DNA from: Sphingomonas flavalba
Lineage (GTDB): Bacteria > Pseudomonadota > Alphaproteobacteria > Sphingomonadales > Sphingomonadaceae
Length of the DNA stretch: 64,000 bases
NCBI RefSeq assembly: GCF_004796535.1
Contig: NZ_SPHY01000002.1
Coordinates: 299,512-363,511 of the forward strand
Direction of reading: 5' to 3'
The notes beneath the pieces were generated by a model. It saw nothing but the letters and a program-made list of their open reading frames with translations, was not told the origin of the DNA and searched no databases. Positions 37,601 through 46,289 of the stretch are shown in pieces; positions within the stretch are counted from its first letter, which is position 1; every line of letters starts with the position of its first letter. A program made the translations under genes and the position numbers.

Positions 37601-39344
37601 GCATCCACTTCTTGATCAGGGGTGAAAGGGCAAGCAGGACGACGCCGATCGCGGCGGCGGTCAGGCCGATCGTCCAGAACACGCCGGCATAGGTTTCCAG
37701 GCTGACCTTCAGGTTGGTCACCTGGCCGCCGACCGTCTGGACGCTGGCGACCTGCGCGACCAGCCCGGCCACGTACTGCGCGCAGCTGATCGACAGGAAC
37801 CACACGCCCATCATCAGCCCGACGACGCGCGCGATCGACAGCTTGGTTATCATCGACAGGCCGACCGGCGAAATGCACAGTTCCGCCGCCGAATGGACGA
37901 AATACAGCCCGGCCAGCCACCACAGCGCCACCTTGAACCCGGAATCGGCATTGTGCGTGCCCCAGACCAGCAGCAGGAAGCCGGCGCCGACGCCGATCAG
38001 CGCGATCGCGAACTTGACCGGGATCGACGGCTCCAGCCCCCGCCGGCCAAGCGCGCCCCACAGCATGCTGAACAGCGGCGCCAGCGTGACGATGAAGAAG
38101 GCGTTGAAGAACTGCGTCTGCCCCGCGGAGATCGAGAACAGGCCGAACACCGACAGGTCGGTATTGCGGTCGGCGAACAGGGTCAGCGACGATCCGGCCT
38201 GCTCGAACAGGGTGAAGAACACCACGTTGAACACCACCAGCACCATCGCCGCCAGCATCATCTGGAACTCGACCCGGCTGCCCGCCTTGTACGACCAGGC
38301 GAGGATGGCCGGCACCGCCAGAACGAAGGTGCCGAACAGCAGCTTGCCCATCAGCGGCAGCGCGACCAGATAGCCGATGAAGCCGGCCCCCGGCTCCGCC
38401 TGCGGCGTGTTCATCAGGTTGTAGAACAGGAACAGCATCACCGGCACCGCCATCAGCGCGCCGGCGTAGATGATAAGGGAGCGGTCCGGCCCGGCGTTTT
38501 CCGGCGGCTCGCCAACCCCGTGCAGCGTGCCGTGGTCGAACTGGATCAGATACCAGGACAGCAGCATGCCAAGCGCGGCAAGGCCGAATCCCGCCCACCA
38601 GCCGACCGTCGTCGCCAGCAGCGGGCATAAGAGCTGCGAGAACAGCGAGCCAAGGTTGATGCCCATGTAGAATATAGTGAATCCGGCGTCGCGCCTTCGG
38701 TCGCCGGGGGCGTAGAGCGTTCCGACCATCGTCGAGATGTTCGGCTTGAAGAATCCGTTGCCGATGGTGACGAAGGTCAGGCCGATCAGCATCAGCAGCA
38801 CGTAGAACTCGGACCGGTCGGCGCCGGCGACGAAGCCGCCCTTGGCGATAGTGCGGGCGACGCTGCCGTCCTCGGCCAGCAGCTGGATCGTGCCGTCGTC
38901 CTGCCCCTTGATCGCCAACTGACGGGCGCCGTCGATCACATATTGCTGCTTTGCGTCGGCGGCGGAACCGACGACAACCTCGTAGCGCGTCCCCTCGATC
39001 GTCGCGTGGGGCTTGGCTGCCCCGCCCTCGAAGCACAGGATGAAGTAGCCGAGCGCCATCAGCACCGCGCCGAACTTCACCGACCGCTTCGATCCCAGAT
39101 AGCGGTCCGCCATCAGGCCGCCGACCAGCGGCGTCAGATAGACCAGCGCGGTGAATCCGCCGTATAGTCCGTTGGTCGTCTCGTCCGAAAACAGGAAATA
39201 ATTAGCCAGGTACAGCGTCAGCAGTGCCCGCATGCCGTAGAAGCCGAACCGCTCCATGGCCTCGGTGGTAAACAGGCGGGCCAACTGCGGCGGGTGCCCG
39301 AACCAGGTCTTGCCCTCGGGCGTGTCGGCTGCGGGCGTTGCCAT
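37587..39344 (-). CDS. POT-family proton-coupled oligopeptide transporter
   Basis: A 585-residue inner-membrane symporter for di- and tripeptides. The ExxERF signature is present in helix 1 (EAMERFGFYG), together with the KPNISTMVG stretch and the second family motif around FTIFYMGINLGSLFSQLL. A roughly 75-residue hydrophilic loop (KPHATIEGTRYEVVVGSAADA onward) is inserted between helices 3 and 4, larger than in short bacterial members. ATG 39344. First gene of the transporter-amidohydrolase-amidohydrolase operon. Confidence 0.94.
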   Translation of the reverse strand: MATPAADTPEGKTWFGHPPQLARLFTTEAMERFGFYGMRALLTLYLANYFLFSDETTNGLYGGFTALVYLTPLVGGLMADRYLGSKRSVKFGAVLMALGYFILCFEGGAAKPHATIEGTRYEVVVGSAADAKQQYVIDGARQLAIKGQDDGTIQLLAEDGSVARTIAKGGFVAGADRSEFYVLLMLIGLTFVTIGNGFFKPNISTMVGTLYAPGDRRRDAGFTIFYMGINLGSLFSQLLCPLLATTVGWWAGFGLAALGMLLSWYLIQFDHGTLHGVGEPPENAGPDRSLIIYAGALMAVPVMLFLFYNLMNTPQAEPGAGFIGYLVALPLMGKLLFGTFVLAVPAILAWSYKAGSRVEFQMMLAAMVLVVFNVVFFTLFEQAGSSLTLFADRNTDLSVFGLFSISAGQTQFFNAFFIVTLAPLFSMLWGALGRRGLEPSIPVKFAIALIGVGAGFLLLVWGTHNADSGFKVALWWLAGLYFVHSAAELCISPVGLSMITKLSIARVVGLMMGVWFLSISCAQYVAGLVAQVASVQTVGGQVTNLKVSLETYAGVFWTIGLTAAAIGVVLLALSPLIKKWMHGVQ

Positions 39345-39436
39345 GCGTATGATCCCCTCGCGATACGCGACGGGCGCCGGGCACCCCCCGCTTCAAGTCC
39401 GCGAAACTAGCGCGGAAATTGCGCGTGTGAAGAAGA

Positions 39437-40423
39437 TTATTGCGCGGGTCGTAGCTCGGCCGGTGGATCGAGCGGCAATCCCGCCGCCCGCCGCGCCGCA
39501 ACCGCCGCGATTTCCGCCTCCGCCGCCGCCATCCGCTCGCGCCGCCCGTCATGGGTGCCGTCGGACAGGATGCCCCAGCCCACCCGCCGCTCGAACCGGT
39601 CCCAGAACCCCGGCGCCGCCGCGACCGCATAGCCAGCGCGCGCGGCAAGCCAGATCGCCAGCCGGTCGGCCTGCCGCTCGGTGGCGCGGATGCGGCCGCG
39701 ATTCTTGCCGAACGCGGCGAGCATCCCGCGCGACACCTTCTGCGCGTCCAGCGTTTCCCGGTGACGCAATATGTTGTGGGCCAGCTCGTGGGCGACGACG
39801 ATCGCCAGCTCGTCGTTGCTTTCCGCGAACTGGATCAGCGCCGCCGATATCTGGACATAGGTGCCGTCGGCCGATGCCTTCAGCCCGTCGCTCGCCAGCA
39901 CCTGGAACCGCGTCGGGCAGCCGCTGTCCGGCGCGAAGGCCACCGCCACCGCTTCACCCGCGCGCGCGACCGACAGGCGCAGCGGCGGCCGCGCCAGCGC
40001 CTGCTCGATCCGCTGCTCGACCGCCGCCACCCCGGCATAATCGGCGCGGCCCTTGGCCGGCACCGGCGCCACCGCCGCCCCGTCCACCGCCAGGATCGCA
40101 TCGCCGGCGCGCAGCCCGGCCGTTTCCGCCGCCGATCCGGGCACCACCGCCAACACCGCCGGCTGATCGCCAAGGCCGAACTGCTCGGCTGCGGCGGCGC
40201 GCGCGGCGGGCTGGTACTGTTTCAGCGCATGGACGGCAAAGCCCGGCAGCGGTCGCGCATCGGCGCACAGCCCGGCCGCCGCCACCGCCAGCCGGTTGCC
40301 GACCTCGGCCAGCCTCGAATCGAGCCGCTGCAACGCCGCCAGCCCGGCGGCGTCGACCCCGGCCGCCGTCGCCGGCACGGCCAGCCACAGCGAGGCAAAG
40401 GCAAGCAGCATCCGCACAAACAT
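39437..40423 (-). CDS. M48-family metallopeptidase with PDZ domain
   Basis: A 328-residue exported zinc protease. The signal peptide is at about 1-22 (..AVPATAA). A PDZ domain lies at about 75-165 (AVLAVVPGSAAETAGLRAGDAILAVDG). The catalytic HELAH is at 212-216 with the third ligand Glu249 in ATERQAD. The AERQAD arrangement is typical of BepA/YfgC-like periplasmic proteases, but the PDZ comes before the protease domain here. The ATG at 40423 is chosen for the signal peptide; ATG 40411 is also possible. Likely role: quality control of envelope proteins. Confidence 0.88.
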   Translation of the reverse strand: MFVRMLLAFASLWLAVPATAAGVDAAGLAALQRLDSRLAEVGNRLAVAAAGLCADARPLPGFAVHALKQYQPAARAAAAEQFGLGDQPAVLAVVPGSAAETAGLRAGDAILAVDGAAVAPVPAKGRADYAGVAAVEQRIEQALARPPLRLSVARAGEAVAVAFAPDSGCPTRFQVLASDGLKASADGTYVQISAALIQFAESNDELAIVVAHELAHNILRHRETLDAQKVSRGMLAAFGKNRGRIRATERQADRLAIWLAARAGYAVAAAPGFWDRFERRVGWGILSDGTHDGRRERMAAAEAEIAAVAARRAAGLPLDPPAELRPAQ

Positions 40424-40527
40424 GGCACCGCTTGTAGCGCATAATCGCCCCGCTTCGGCAACCGCCCGCGCGCCCATCCCCGCCGCCGCACCTTGCCGCC
40501 GCGCTTGCCCGTCCATATTTGGCCGCC

Positions 40528-41112
40528 ATGTTCAACGATCCCAGCAGCCCAGCCCGCTTCCTCGCCACCCGCCGCTCCGCCAAGCCGCGCGACCTTGTCG
40601 CGCCGGGGCCGGACGATGCCGCGCTGCGCGCCATCCTGACCACGGCCGCGCGGGTGCCGGATCACGGCAAGCTGGCGCCCTGGCGCTTCGTGATCGTCGA
40701 CGCCGACCGGCGCGAAGCCTTCGCCGCGCTGCTCGCCGATGCCTACCGCGCCGACAAGCCCAACGCCGGCCGGCTGGAGATGGAGGCAATCGCCCAGTTC
40801 GCCCGGCAGGCGCCGACGCTGGTCATCGTCCTCTCCACCCCCCGCGTCGACAGCCACATCCCGCTGTGGGAGCAGCAACTCTCCGCCGGCGCGGCCTGCC
40901 ATTCGCTGGTCGCCGCCGCCACCGCCGCCGGTTTCGGTGCCGGCTGGCTGACCGGCTGGGCCGCCTATGCGGACCGGGTACGCGACGCGTTCGGCGCCGC
41001 GCCGGACCGCATCGCCGGCTTCGTGTTCATCGGCACGCCGTCAAAGCCGCTGGAAGAACGTCCGCGCCCGGCCCTCGATACGGTCGTAAGCCATTGGCAG
41101 GGCACCGCCTGA
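40528..41112 (+). CDS. Nitroreductase-family protein (YdjA type)
   Basis: A 194-residue FMN-dependent oxidoreductase. RFLATRRSAKPRDL gives the FMN phosphate contacts, followed by VPDHGKLAPWRFVIV and, later, GAACHSLVAAATAAGFGAGWLTGWA, typical of the small YdjA-like subgroup. ATG 40528 is used; an earlier TTG at 40519 is possible. Divergent from the M48 gene. Substrate unknown. Confidence 0.92.
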   Translation: MFNDPSSPARFLATRRSAKPRDLVAPGPDDAALRAILTTAARVPDHGKLAPWRFVIVDADRREAFAALLADAYRADKPNAGRLEMEAIAQFARQAPTLVIVLSTPRVDSHIPLWEQQLSAGAACHSLVAAATAAGFGAGWLTGWAAYADRVRDAFGAAPDRIAGFVFIGTPSKPLEERPRPALDTVVSHWQGTA

Positions 41113-41172
41113 TCGACGGAAAATGCGCGGCGCCCTCTCGACATCGGCGGCGCCGCGCGCAAAGGGGCGGGC

Positions 41173-41820
41173 ATGGGCATCCTCCATCAGGCCATCGCCG
41201 CCGTCACCGCCTGGATCATCGCGGTCATCTCCGCCGGCTCCTACGCCGGCGTCGCGCTGCTGATGGCGATCGAAAGCGCCTGCATCCCGCTGCCTTCGGA
41301 AATCATCATGCCGTTCGCCGGCTATCTGGTGTCGCTCGGTGAAATGAACCTGTGGTGGGTGGCCACCGCCGGGGCGATCGGCTGCAACATCGGCTCGATC
41401 CCCGCCTATGAGGTGGGCAAGCGCGGCGGGCGCCCGTTCGTAGCCCGTTTCGGTCGCTATGTGCTGGTCAGCCTCGACGATCTCGACCGGGCGGAACGCT
41501 TCTTCGGCCGCTTCGGCAGCCTCGCGGTGCTGATCTGCCGGATGCTGCCGGTGGTCCGCTCGTTCATCGCCTTTCCCGCCGGCATGGCGCGGATGCCGCT
41601 GGTCAAGTTCCACATCTACACCTTCCTCGGCTCATGGCCCTTCTGCCTCGCGCTCGCCATCGTCGGGCGGGAACTGGGCGAGGCATGGCACAACAGCCCG
41701 CGCCTGCAGGCGCTGTTCCACGAACTCGACGTCGTCATCGTCGCTGCCATTCTCGCCGGCGGCATCTGGTTCGTCTGGCACAAACTCCGCGCCGCCCGCC
41801 GCGACCGGACGGCCGGGTAA
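41173..41820 (+). CDS. DedA-family membrane protein
   Basis: A 215-residue SNARE-associated/DedA protein with an N-terminal re-entrant hairpin (IESACIPLPSEIIMPFAGYL), the FGRFGSLAVLICRMLPVVRSFIAFPAGMARM signature with its essential arginine, and a C-terminal membrane anchor. Relatives act in phospholipid flipping and membrane homeostasis. Located 60 bases after the nitroreductase and convergent with rmuC. Confidence 0.94.
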   Translation: MGILHQAIAAVTAWIIAVISAGSYAGVALLMAIESACIPLPSEIIMPFAGYLVSLGEMNLWWVATAGAIGCNIGSIPAYEVGKRGGRPFVARFGRYVLVSLDDLDRAERFFGRFGSLAVLICRMLPVVRSFIAFPAGMARMPLVKFHIYTFLGSWPFCLALAIVGRELGEAWHNSPRLQALFHELDVVIVAAILAGGIWFVWHKLRAARRDRTAG

Positions 41821-41825
41821 CCCCC

Positions 41826-41885
41826 CGTACTCCTGCGAAAGCAGGAGCCCACGAGGCTGCAATGGGCTCCCGCCTCCGCAGGTGC
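41826..41885. repeat. Inverted-repeat element between dedA-like and rmuC genes
   Basis: CTCCTGC-GAAA-GCAGGAG (41830-41847) is a perfect 7-bp stem with a GAAA loop. A second arm, GGGCTCCCGCCTCCGCAGG, follows at about 41865-41883. TCCTGCGAAAGCAGGA-type elements are widespread in alphaproteobacterial intergenic DNA. The position between two convergent stops fits a bidirectional terminator. Confidence 0.65.
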
Positions 41886-41902
41886 ACACATTCCCTCAGC
41901 CC

Positions 41903-43306
41903 CTACTCCGCCGCGTCCGCCGCGTCCTCCCGCGGCACCGCCAGCTTGGTCAGCGGCCGGGGTGATGTCTCGACCACCGGCAGTTCCTCGATCATCTTGC
42001 TGCCGTCCGCCACCTTCAGCGCCTCCAGTCGCTTGGCGGAGGTCATCACCTGCGATTCAAGGCTGCCGACGAAGGCGTTATATGCCCCGGTCGCCTGCGC
42101 CAAGTTGCGGCCGACCTTGGCTAGGTGCCCGCCCATCGTCGCCAACCGTCCGTGCAACTCCTTGCCCAGCCGGGCGATCTCCGCCGCTTCTTCAGCCAGC
42201 TTCTCCTGCCGCCACACGGCGGATACGGTGCGGGCGATCGCGATCAGGTTGGTCGGCGTCGCCAGCAGCACCCGCCGCTCGAACGCCCATTCCCACAGCG
42301 CCGAATCCTGCTCCAGCGCGGCGGACAGGAAATGCTCGCCGGGGATGAACATCACGACGTAATCGGCGGCACCGCCGAACTGCGTCCAATAGGCTTTCTG
42401 CCCCAGTTGCCCGGCATGGTTGCGGATCGCCGCCGCATGCTGTTCCAGGAACCGCTTCCGTTCGCCGTCGTCGACAGTGTCGGACGCGTCGAGATAGGCG
42501 TTGAGCGAACATTTGGCGTCGATAATCAGCTGCCGCCCGCCCGGCAGGCGGACGACGACATCGGGCCGCAGCCGCCCGTCGCCGGTATCAACGGATACCT
42601 CCGCTTCGAAATCGGCATGTTCGGCCAGCCCCGCCATTTCCAGCACGTTGCGCAGCTGCTGCTCGCCCCAGCGCCCGCGCGCCTTCGGGCTGGAACGCAG
42701 CGCGTTGACCAGCCGTGCCGCCTCGTCCTTCACCGCCGTCTGGCCGATGCGGACCTGCTCGACCGCCGCGCGCAGCCCGGCATAGCTGTCGACCCGCTCC
42801 TTCTCGACTTCCCGCAGCCCTTCCTCATAACGCTTCAGCGTCGTCTCGACCGGCTGGAGCAGCGCCTTCAGCGTCGCCTCGTTCTGCTCGCCGGCGCGGC
42901 TGAACCGCTCGTTCGCCGCCTTCAGGAACTGCTCCTGCGCGGCGCTCAGCATCTTGCCGCCGACCTCGCTGAACTGCCCGGCAAGCTGCTCCTTCGCCTC
43001 CAGCAGCATCCGTTCCTTCTCGGCATGGGCCTGGTCGCGGGCGCCACGTTCCGCCTCCATCCGCGCCAACGCCTCGCGCGCTTCGCCCCGGCCGCGCTCC
43101 GATTCGGCCAGCGCCGTGCGCAGTTCCTCCGCCGCCTTCGCCCGCTCTTCGGCGGAGGCGAGGTCGATGATCGCCTGCCGGAAATTGTCGAGATGGCGGT
43201 CACGCTCGGCGCGCAACGCCGCCTGCCCGCGCCCGAACGCCAGCCAGCCGGCCCCCAGCCCGACGCACAGGGCAACAATAATCGCAACGGGAATCATCGG
43301 GTCCAT
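41903..43306 (-). CDS. rmuC: DNA recombination protein RmuC
   Basis: A 467-residue protein. An N-terminal membrane anchor (residues 4-20, IPVAIIVALCVGLGAGWLAF) is followed by a long coiled coil to about 190, and then the RmuC domain: ALRSSPKARGRWGEQQLRNVLEMAGL, VVRLPGGRQLIIDAKCSLNAYLD with its nuclease-like acids, and AADYVVMFIPGEHFLSAALE. It is thought to limit DNA inversions. The ATG at 43306 is preferred because the anchor starts there; an in-frame opening at 43339 adds 11 residues. It has a 75-base gap to def on the same strand. Confidence 0.94.
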   Translation of the reverse strand: MDPMIPVAIIVALCVGLGAGWLAFGRGQAALRAERDRHLDNFRQAIIDLASAEERAKAAEELRTALAESERGRGEAREALARMEAERGARDQAHAEKERMLLEAKEQLAGQFSEVGGKMLSAAQEQFLKAANERFSRAGEQNEATLKALLQPVETTLKRYEEGLREVEKERVDSYAGLRAAVEQVRIGQTAVKDEAARLVNALRSSPKARGRWGEQQLRNVLEMAGLAEHADFEAEVSVDTGDGRLRPDVVVRLPGGRQLIIDAKCSLNAYLDASDTVDDGERKRFLEQHAAAIRNHAGQLGQKAYWTQFGGAADYVVMFIPGEHFLSAALEQDSALWEWAFERRVLLATPTNLIAIARTVSAVWRQEKLAEEAAEIARLGKELHGRLATMGGHLAKVGRNLAQATGAYNAFVGSLESQVMTSAKRLEALKVADGSKMIEELPVVETSPRPLTKLAVPREDAADAAE

Positions 43307-43381
43307 GGGACAGCCTTCACCGGAACATTCCGGCAACACTGGCCGGTTACGCGCGGCTTGGCAAGCGCCCGATCGGCCAGG

Positions 43382-43909
43382 TCAGGCGGCGCGCACCCGC
43401 GCCTTGGCCAGCTTCTTCAACAGCATGTCGCGCTTCAGCTTGGACAGATGGTCGATGAACAATATGCCCTCAAGATGGTCCATCTCGTGCTGCAGGCACA
43501 CCGCCATCAGCCCGTCCAGATCCTCCTCATGCGCCTTGCCCTGCTCGTCCAGCCAGCGCGCGCGGATGTGGCTCGGCCGCTGGACCTCGGCATATTGCTC
43601 GGGCACCGACAGGCAGCCTTCGTTGTACGGCACCAGGTCATCGGAGGCGGACAGAATTTCCGGGTTGATGAACACGCGCGGGTCGCGCACCGCCTCGCCG
43701 CCTTCCTCCTCCGGCTCCTGCAGGTCGATCACCAGCACCCGCTTCGCCACCCCGACCTGGATCGCTGCCAGCCCGATGCCGGGCGCATCGTACATCGTCT
43801 CGAGCATATCGGCGATCAGCGCGCGCAGGGCGTCGTCGACCTTTTCCACCGGCTCGGAAATGGTGCGCAGGCGCGGGTCGGGCGTCTCGATGATCGGAAG
43901 GATGGCCAT
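43382..43909 (-). CDS. def: Peptide deformylase
   Basis: A 175-residue metalloenzyme that removes the formyl group from nascent proteins. All three motifs are present: [15 protein letters not shown] (metal ligand Cys99) and QHEMDH (His141, His145 and catalytic Glu142). Usual length. It is on the opposite strand from fmt, which attaches the formyl group, with recR in between. Confidence 0.97.
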   Translation of the reverse strand: MAILPIIETPDPRLRTISEPVEKVDDALRALIADMLETMYDAPGIGLAAIQVGVAKRVLVIDLQEPEEEGGEAVRDPRVFINPEILSASDDLVPYNEGCLSVPEQYAEVQRPSHIRARWLDEQGKAHEEDLDGLMAVCLQHEMDHLEGILFIDHLSKLKRDMLLKKLAKARVRAA

Positions 43910-43946
43910 CGCTGAAATTTAGGTTTGCCGCCGGTGCCGGTCAAGA

Positions 43947-44543
43947 TCAGGCGACCGGCCGCCGCGCCCGCAACGCCTGCGCCAGCGTGCCTTCATCCAG
44001 ATAGTCCAGTTCGCCACCGACCGGCAGGCCGTGGGCCAACTGGGTCAGCCGCACCGGAAAGCGTTCCAGCCGCTCGGCGATGTAATGGGCGGTCGTCTGC
44101 CCCTCCAGCGTCGCGTTCATCGCCAGCACCACTTCGTCGACGCCGCCCTCGGCGATCCGCGCGACCAGGCTGTCGATGCGCAGATCCTCCGGCCGCACCC
44201 CCTCCAGCGCCGACAGCCGGCCGCCCAGCACGTGGAACCGGCCGGGAAACAGCCGGGCGCGGTCGAGCGCCCACAAGTCCGCCACCTCCTCGACCACGCA
44301 CAGCGCCCGGCCGTCGCGGCGCAGATCGGCGCAGATCGCGCAGGGGTCGGTGGTGTCGACATTGCCACAGACATGGCAGGTCGCCAGCCTTTCGCTGACC
44401 GCGGTCAGCGCGCGCAGCAGCGGGTCGAGCGCGGTCTCGCGCTTTTTCATCAGGTGCAGCACCGCGCGCCGCGCCGAACGGGGGCCAAGGCCCGGCAGGC
44501 GGGCCAGCGCCTGGGTCAGCGCGTCGATCTCGGAAGATGCCAT
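43947..44543 (-). CDS. recR: Recombination protein RecR
   Basis: A 198-residue RecFOR-pathway protein that helps load RecA at gaps. It has the N-terminal helix-hairpin-helix ([17 protein letters not shown]), the four-cysteine zinc finger (Cys56, Cys59, Cys68, Cys71), and a Toprim domain ([32 protein letters not shown]). Divergent from fmt, with 52 bases between; no dnaX/ybaB gene is adjacent. Confidence 0.97.
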   Translation of the reverse strand: MASSEIDALTQALARLPGLGPRSARRAVLHLMKKRETALDPLLRALTAVSERLATCHVCGNVDTTDPCAICADLRRDGRALCVVEEVADLWALDRARLFPGRFHVLGGRLSALEGVRPEDLRIDSLVARIAEGGVDEVVLAMNATLEGQTTAHYIAERLERFPVRLTQLAHGLPVGGELDYLDEGTLAQALRARRPVA

Positions 44544-44595
44544 CGCGCGACAGATAAGGGCTTGCGCTCGTCCCTGCCAAGGGTTTCAGAGCAGC

Positions 44596-45501
44596 ATGCG
44601 CATCGTCTTCATGGGAACCCCGGCCTTCGCCGTACCGTCGCTCGCCGCGCTGGTCGCCGCCGGCCACGAGATCGCCGCCGTCTACAGCCAGCCGCCGCGC
44701 CGCGCCGGGCGCGGCAAGGCGCTGACCCCGTCGCCGGTGCAGCAGCGTGCGGAGGCGCTCGGCCTGCCCGTGCGCGCCCCGCCGACGCTGCGGGATGCAG
44801 AGGCGCAGGCCGCCTTCGCCGCGCTCGCCGCCGACATCGCGGTCGTCGCCGCCTACGGCCTTATCCTGCCCCGCCCGATTCTCGCCGCGCCGCGCCAAGG
44901 CTGCGTCAACGTCCATGCCTCACTGCTGCCGCGCTGGCGCGGCGCCGCGCCGATCCAGCGGGCGATCCTTGCAGGCGACGCCGAAACCGGCGTCACCATC
45001 ATGCAGATGGAGGCGGGGCTGGACACCGGGCCGATGCTGGCGAAGGCGGCAACGCCGGTCGCCGGCAAGACCGCCGGGGCATTGACCGACGAACTGGCCG
45101 ACAGCGGCGCCGCCCTCCTCGTCCGCGTCCTCGCCGACCTCGCCGCCCACCCGCCAGTCGCCCAGCCCGAAGCGGGCGTCACCTACGCCGCCAAGATCGA
45201 CAAGGCGGAGGCGCGGCTCGACTTTTCCCAACCCGCGCCGGTGGTCGAACGCGCCGTCCGCGCCTTCAACCCGGTCCCCGGCGCGTTCTTCGAATATGGC
45301 GGCGAACGGTTCAAGCTGCTGGCGGCGGGGGTCGTGCCCGGCACCGGCGCCCCCGGCACCGTCCTCGATGCGCAGTTGACCATCGCCTGCGGCGAGGGCG
45401 CGCTCCGCCCGCTGCTCGTCCAGCGCGCCGGGCGGGCGGCGATGCCGCCGGAAGAGCTGCTGCGCGGCCTTGCCCTGCCGCCCGGCACCCGCCTCGCATG
45501 A
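44596..45501 (+). CDS. fmt: Methionyl-tRNA formyltransferase
   Basis: A 301-residue enzyme that formylates initiator Met-tRNA with 10-formyl-[22 protein letters not shown] opens the N-terminal formyltransferase domain. [20 protein letters not shown] holds the catalytic Asn-His, and [19 protein letters not shown] holds the aspartate. The C-terminal OB-like domain begins near 210. It overlaps truA by four bases (ATGA). Confidence 0.97.
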   Translation: MRIVFMGTPAFAVPSLAALVAAGHEIAAVYSQPPRRAGRGKALTPSPVQQRAEALGLPVRAPPTLRDAEAQAAFAALAADIAVVAAYGLILPRPILAAPRQGCVNVHASLLPRWRGAAPIQRAILAGDAETGVTIMQMEAGLDTGPMLAKAATPVAGKTAGALTDELADSGAALLVRVLADLAAHPPVAQPEAGVTYAAKIDKAEARLDFSQPAPVVERAVRAFNPVPGAFFEYGGERFKLLAAGVVPGTGAPGTVLDAQLTIACGEGALRPLLVQRAGRAAMPPEELLRGLALPPGTRLA

Positions 45502-46235
45502 CCCGCTTCGCGCTGACCATCGAATATGACGGCCGCCCGTTCATGGGGTGGCAGCGGCAGGATCACGGCCCCAGCATTCAGGCGGCGGTCGAGCGCGCCG
45601 CCGCCGCGATGCTCGGCACCGAAACCGCCGTCCACGCCGCCGGCCGCACCGACGCCGGCGTCCACGCCACCGCGATGCGCGCCCATCTTGACGTCATGAA
45701 GCCGCTGACCGCGTTCCGGCTGATGGAGGGGCTGAACGCGCTGCTCCGCCCCGATCCGGTCGCCATCCTCGCCTGCGAAGCGGTGGCGGACGACTGGCAT
45801 GCGCGCTTCTCCTGCACCGGCCGCGTCTATATCTATCGCATCGTCAACCGCCGCGCCCCGCTCGCGCTGGAACGCGGCCTCGCCTGGCGCGTCCCGACCC
45901 GGCTCGACGCGGCGGCGATGCACGACGCGGCGCAGCGCCTGATCGGCCGCCACGATTTCACCACCTTCCGTTCCGTCCATTGCCAGGCGAACAGCCCGCT
46001 GCGCACCCTCGACCGCCTCGACGTCACCCGCGACGGCGACCAAATCAGCATTCGAGCGGAGGCGCGCTCCTTCCTGCATCATCAGGTCCGCTCGATGGTC
46101 GGCTGCCTCGCGCTTGTCGGCCGCGGCCAGTGGAGCGCCGACGATCTATCGGCCGCCCTCGTCGCCCGCGACCGCGCCGCCCTCGGCCTCAACGCCCCCC
46201 CCGACGGCCTCTACTTCGTCGGCGCCCGCTATTAG
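45498..46235 (+). CDS. truA: tRNA pseudouridine synthase A
   Basis: A 245-residue enzyme forming pseudouridine at positions 38-40 of tRNA. The catalytic aspartate is Asp52 in [21 protein letters not shown], the [11 protein letters not shown] strand and the closing [13 protein letters not shown] are typical. Translationally coupled to fmt. Confidence 0.97.
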   Translation: MTRFALTIEYDGRPFMGWQRQDHGPSIQAAVERAAAAMLGTETAVHAAGRTDAGVHATAMRAHLDVMKPLTAFRLMEGLNALLRPDPVAILACEAVADDWHARFSCTGRVYIYRIVNRRAPLALERGLAWRVPTRLDAAAMHDAAQRLIGRHDFTTFRSVHCQANSPLRTLDRLDVTRDGDQISIRAEARSFLHHQVRSMVGCLALVGRGQWSADDLSAALVARDRAALGLNAPPDGLYFVGARY

Positions 46236-46240
46236 CCTCC

Positions 46241-46279
46241 CGTCATTGCGAGCCGCAAAGCGGCGCGGCAATCCACCCC
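46241..46279. repeat. REP-like element, copy 1
   Basis: A 38-39 bp element running from CGTCATTGCGAGCC through GCCGC-AAA-GCGGC (a 5-bp hairpin) to CGGCAATCCACCC. It recurs almost unchanged at 58612-58650, with a degenerate copy near 26.62 kb. The outer ends ATTGC and GCAAT are also complementary. It sits between the stops of truA and the amidotransferase gene. Confidence 0.8.
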
Positions 46280-46289
46280 GCCCGCGCCC

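Noticed and set aside
37282..39036. A 584-codon open frame on the minus strand
   Set aside because: A frame-shifted shadow of the peptide transporter gene; the transporter frame has the ExxERF motif and membrane helices, this one does not.
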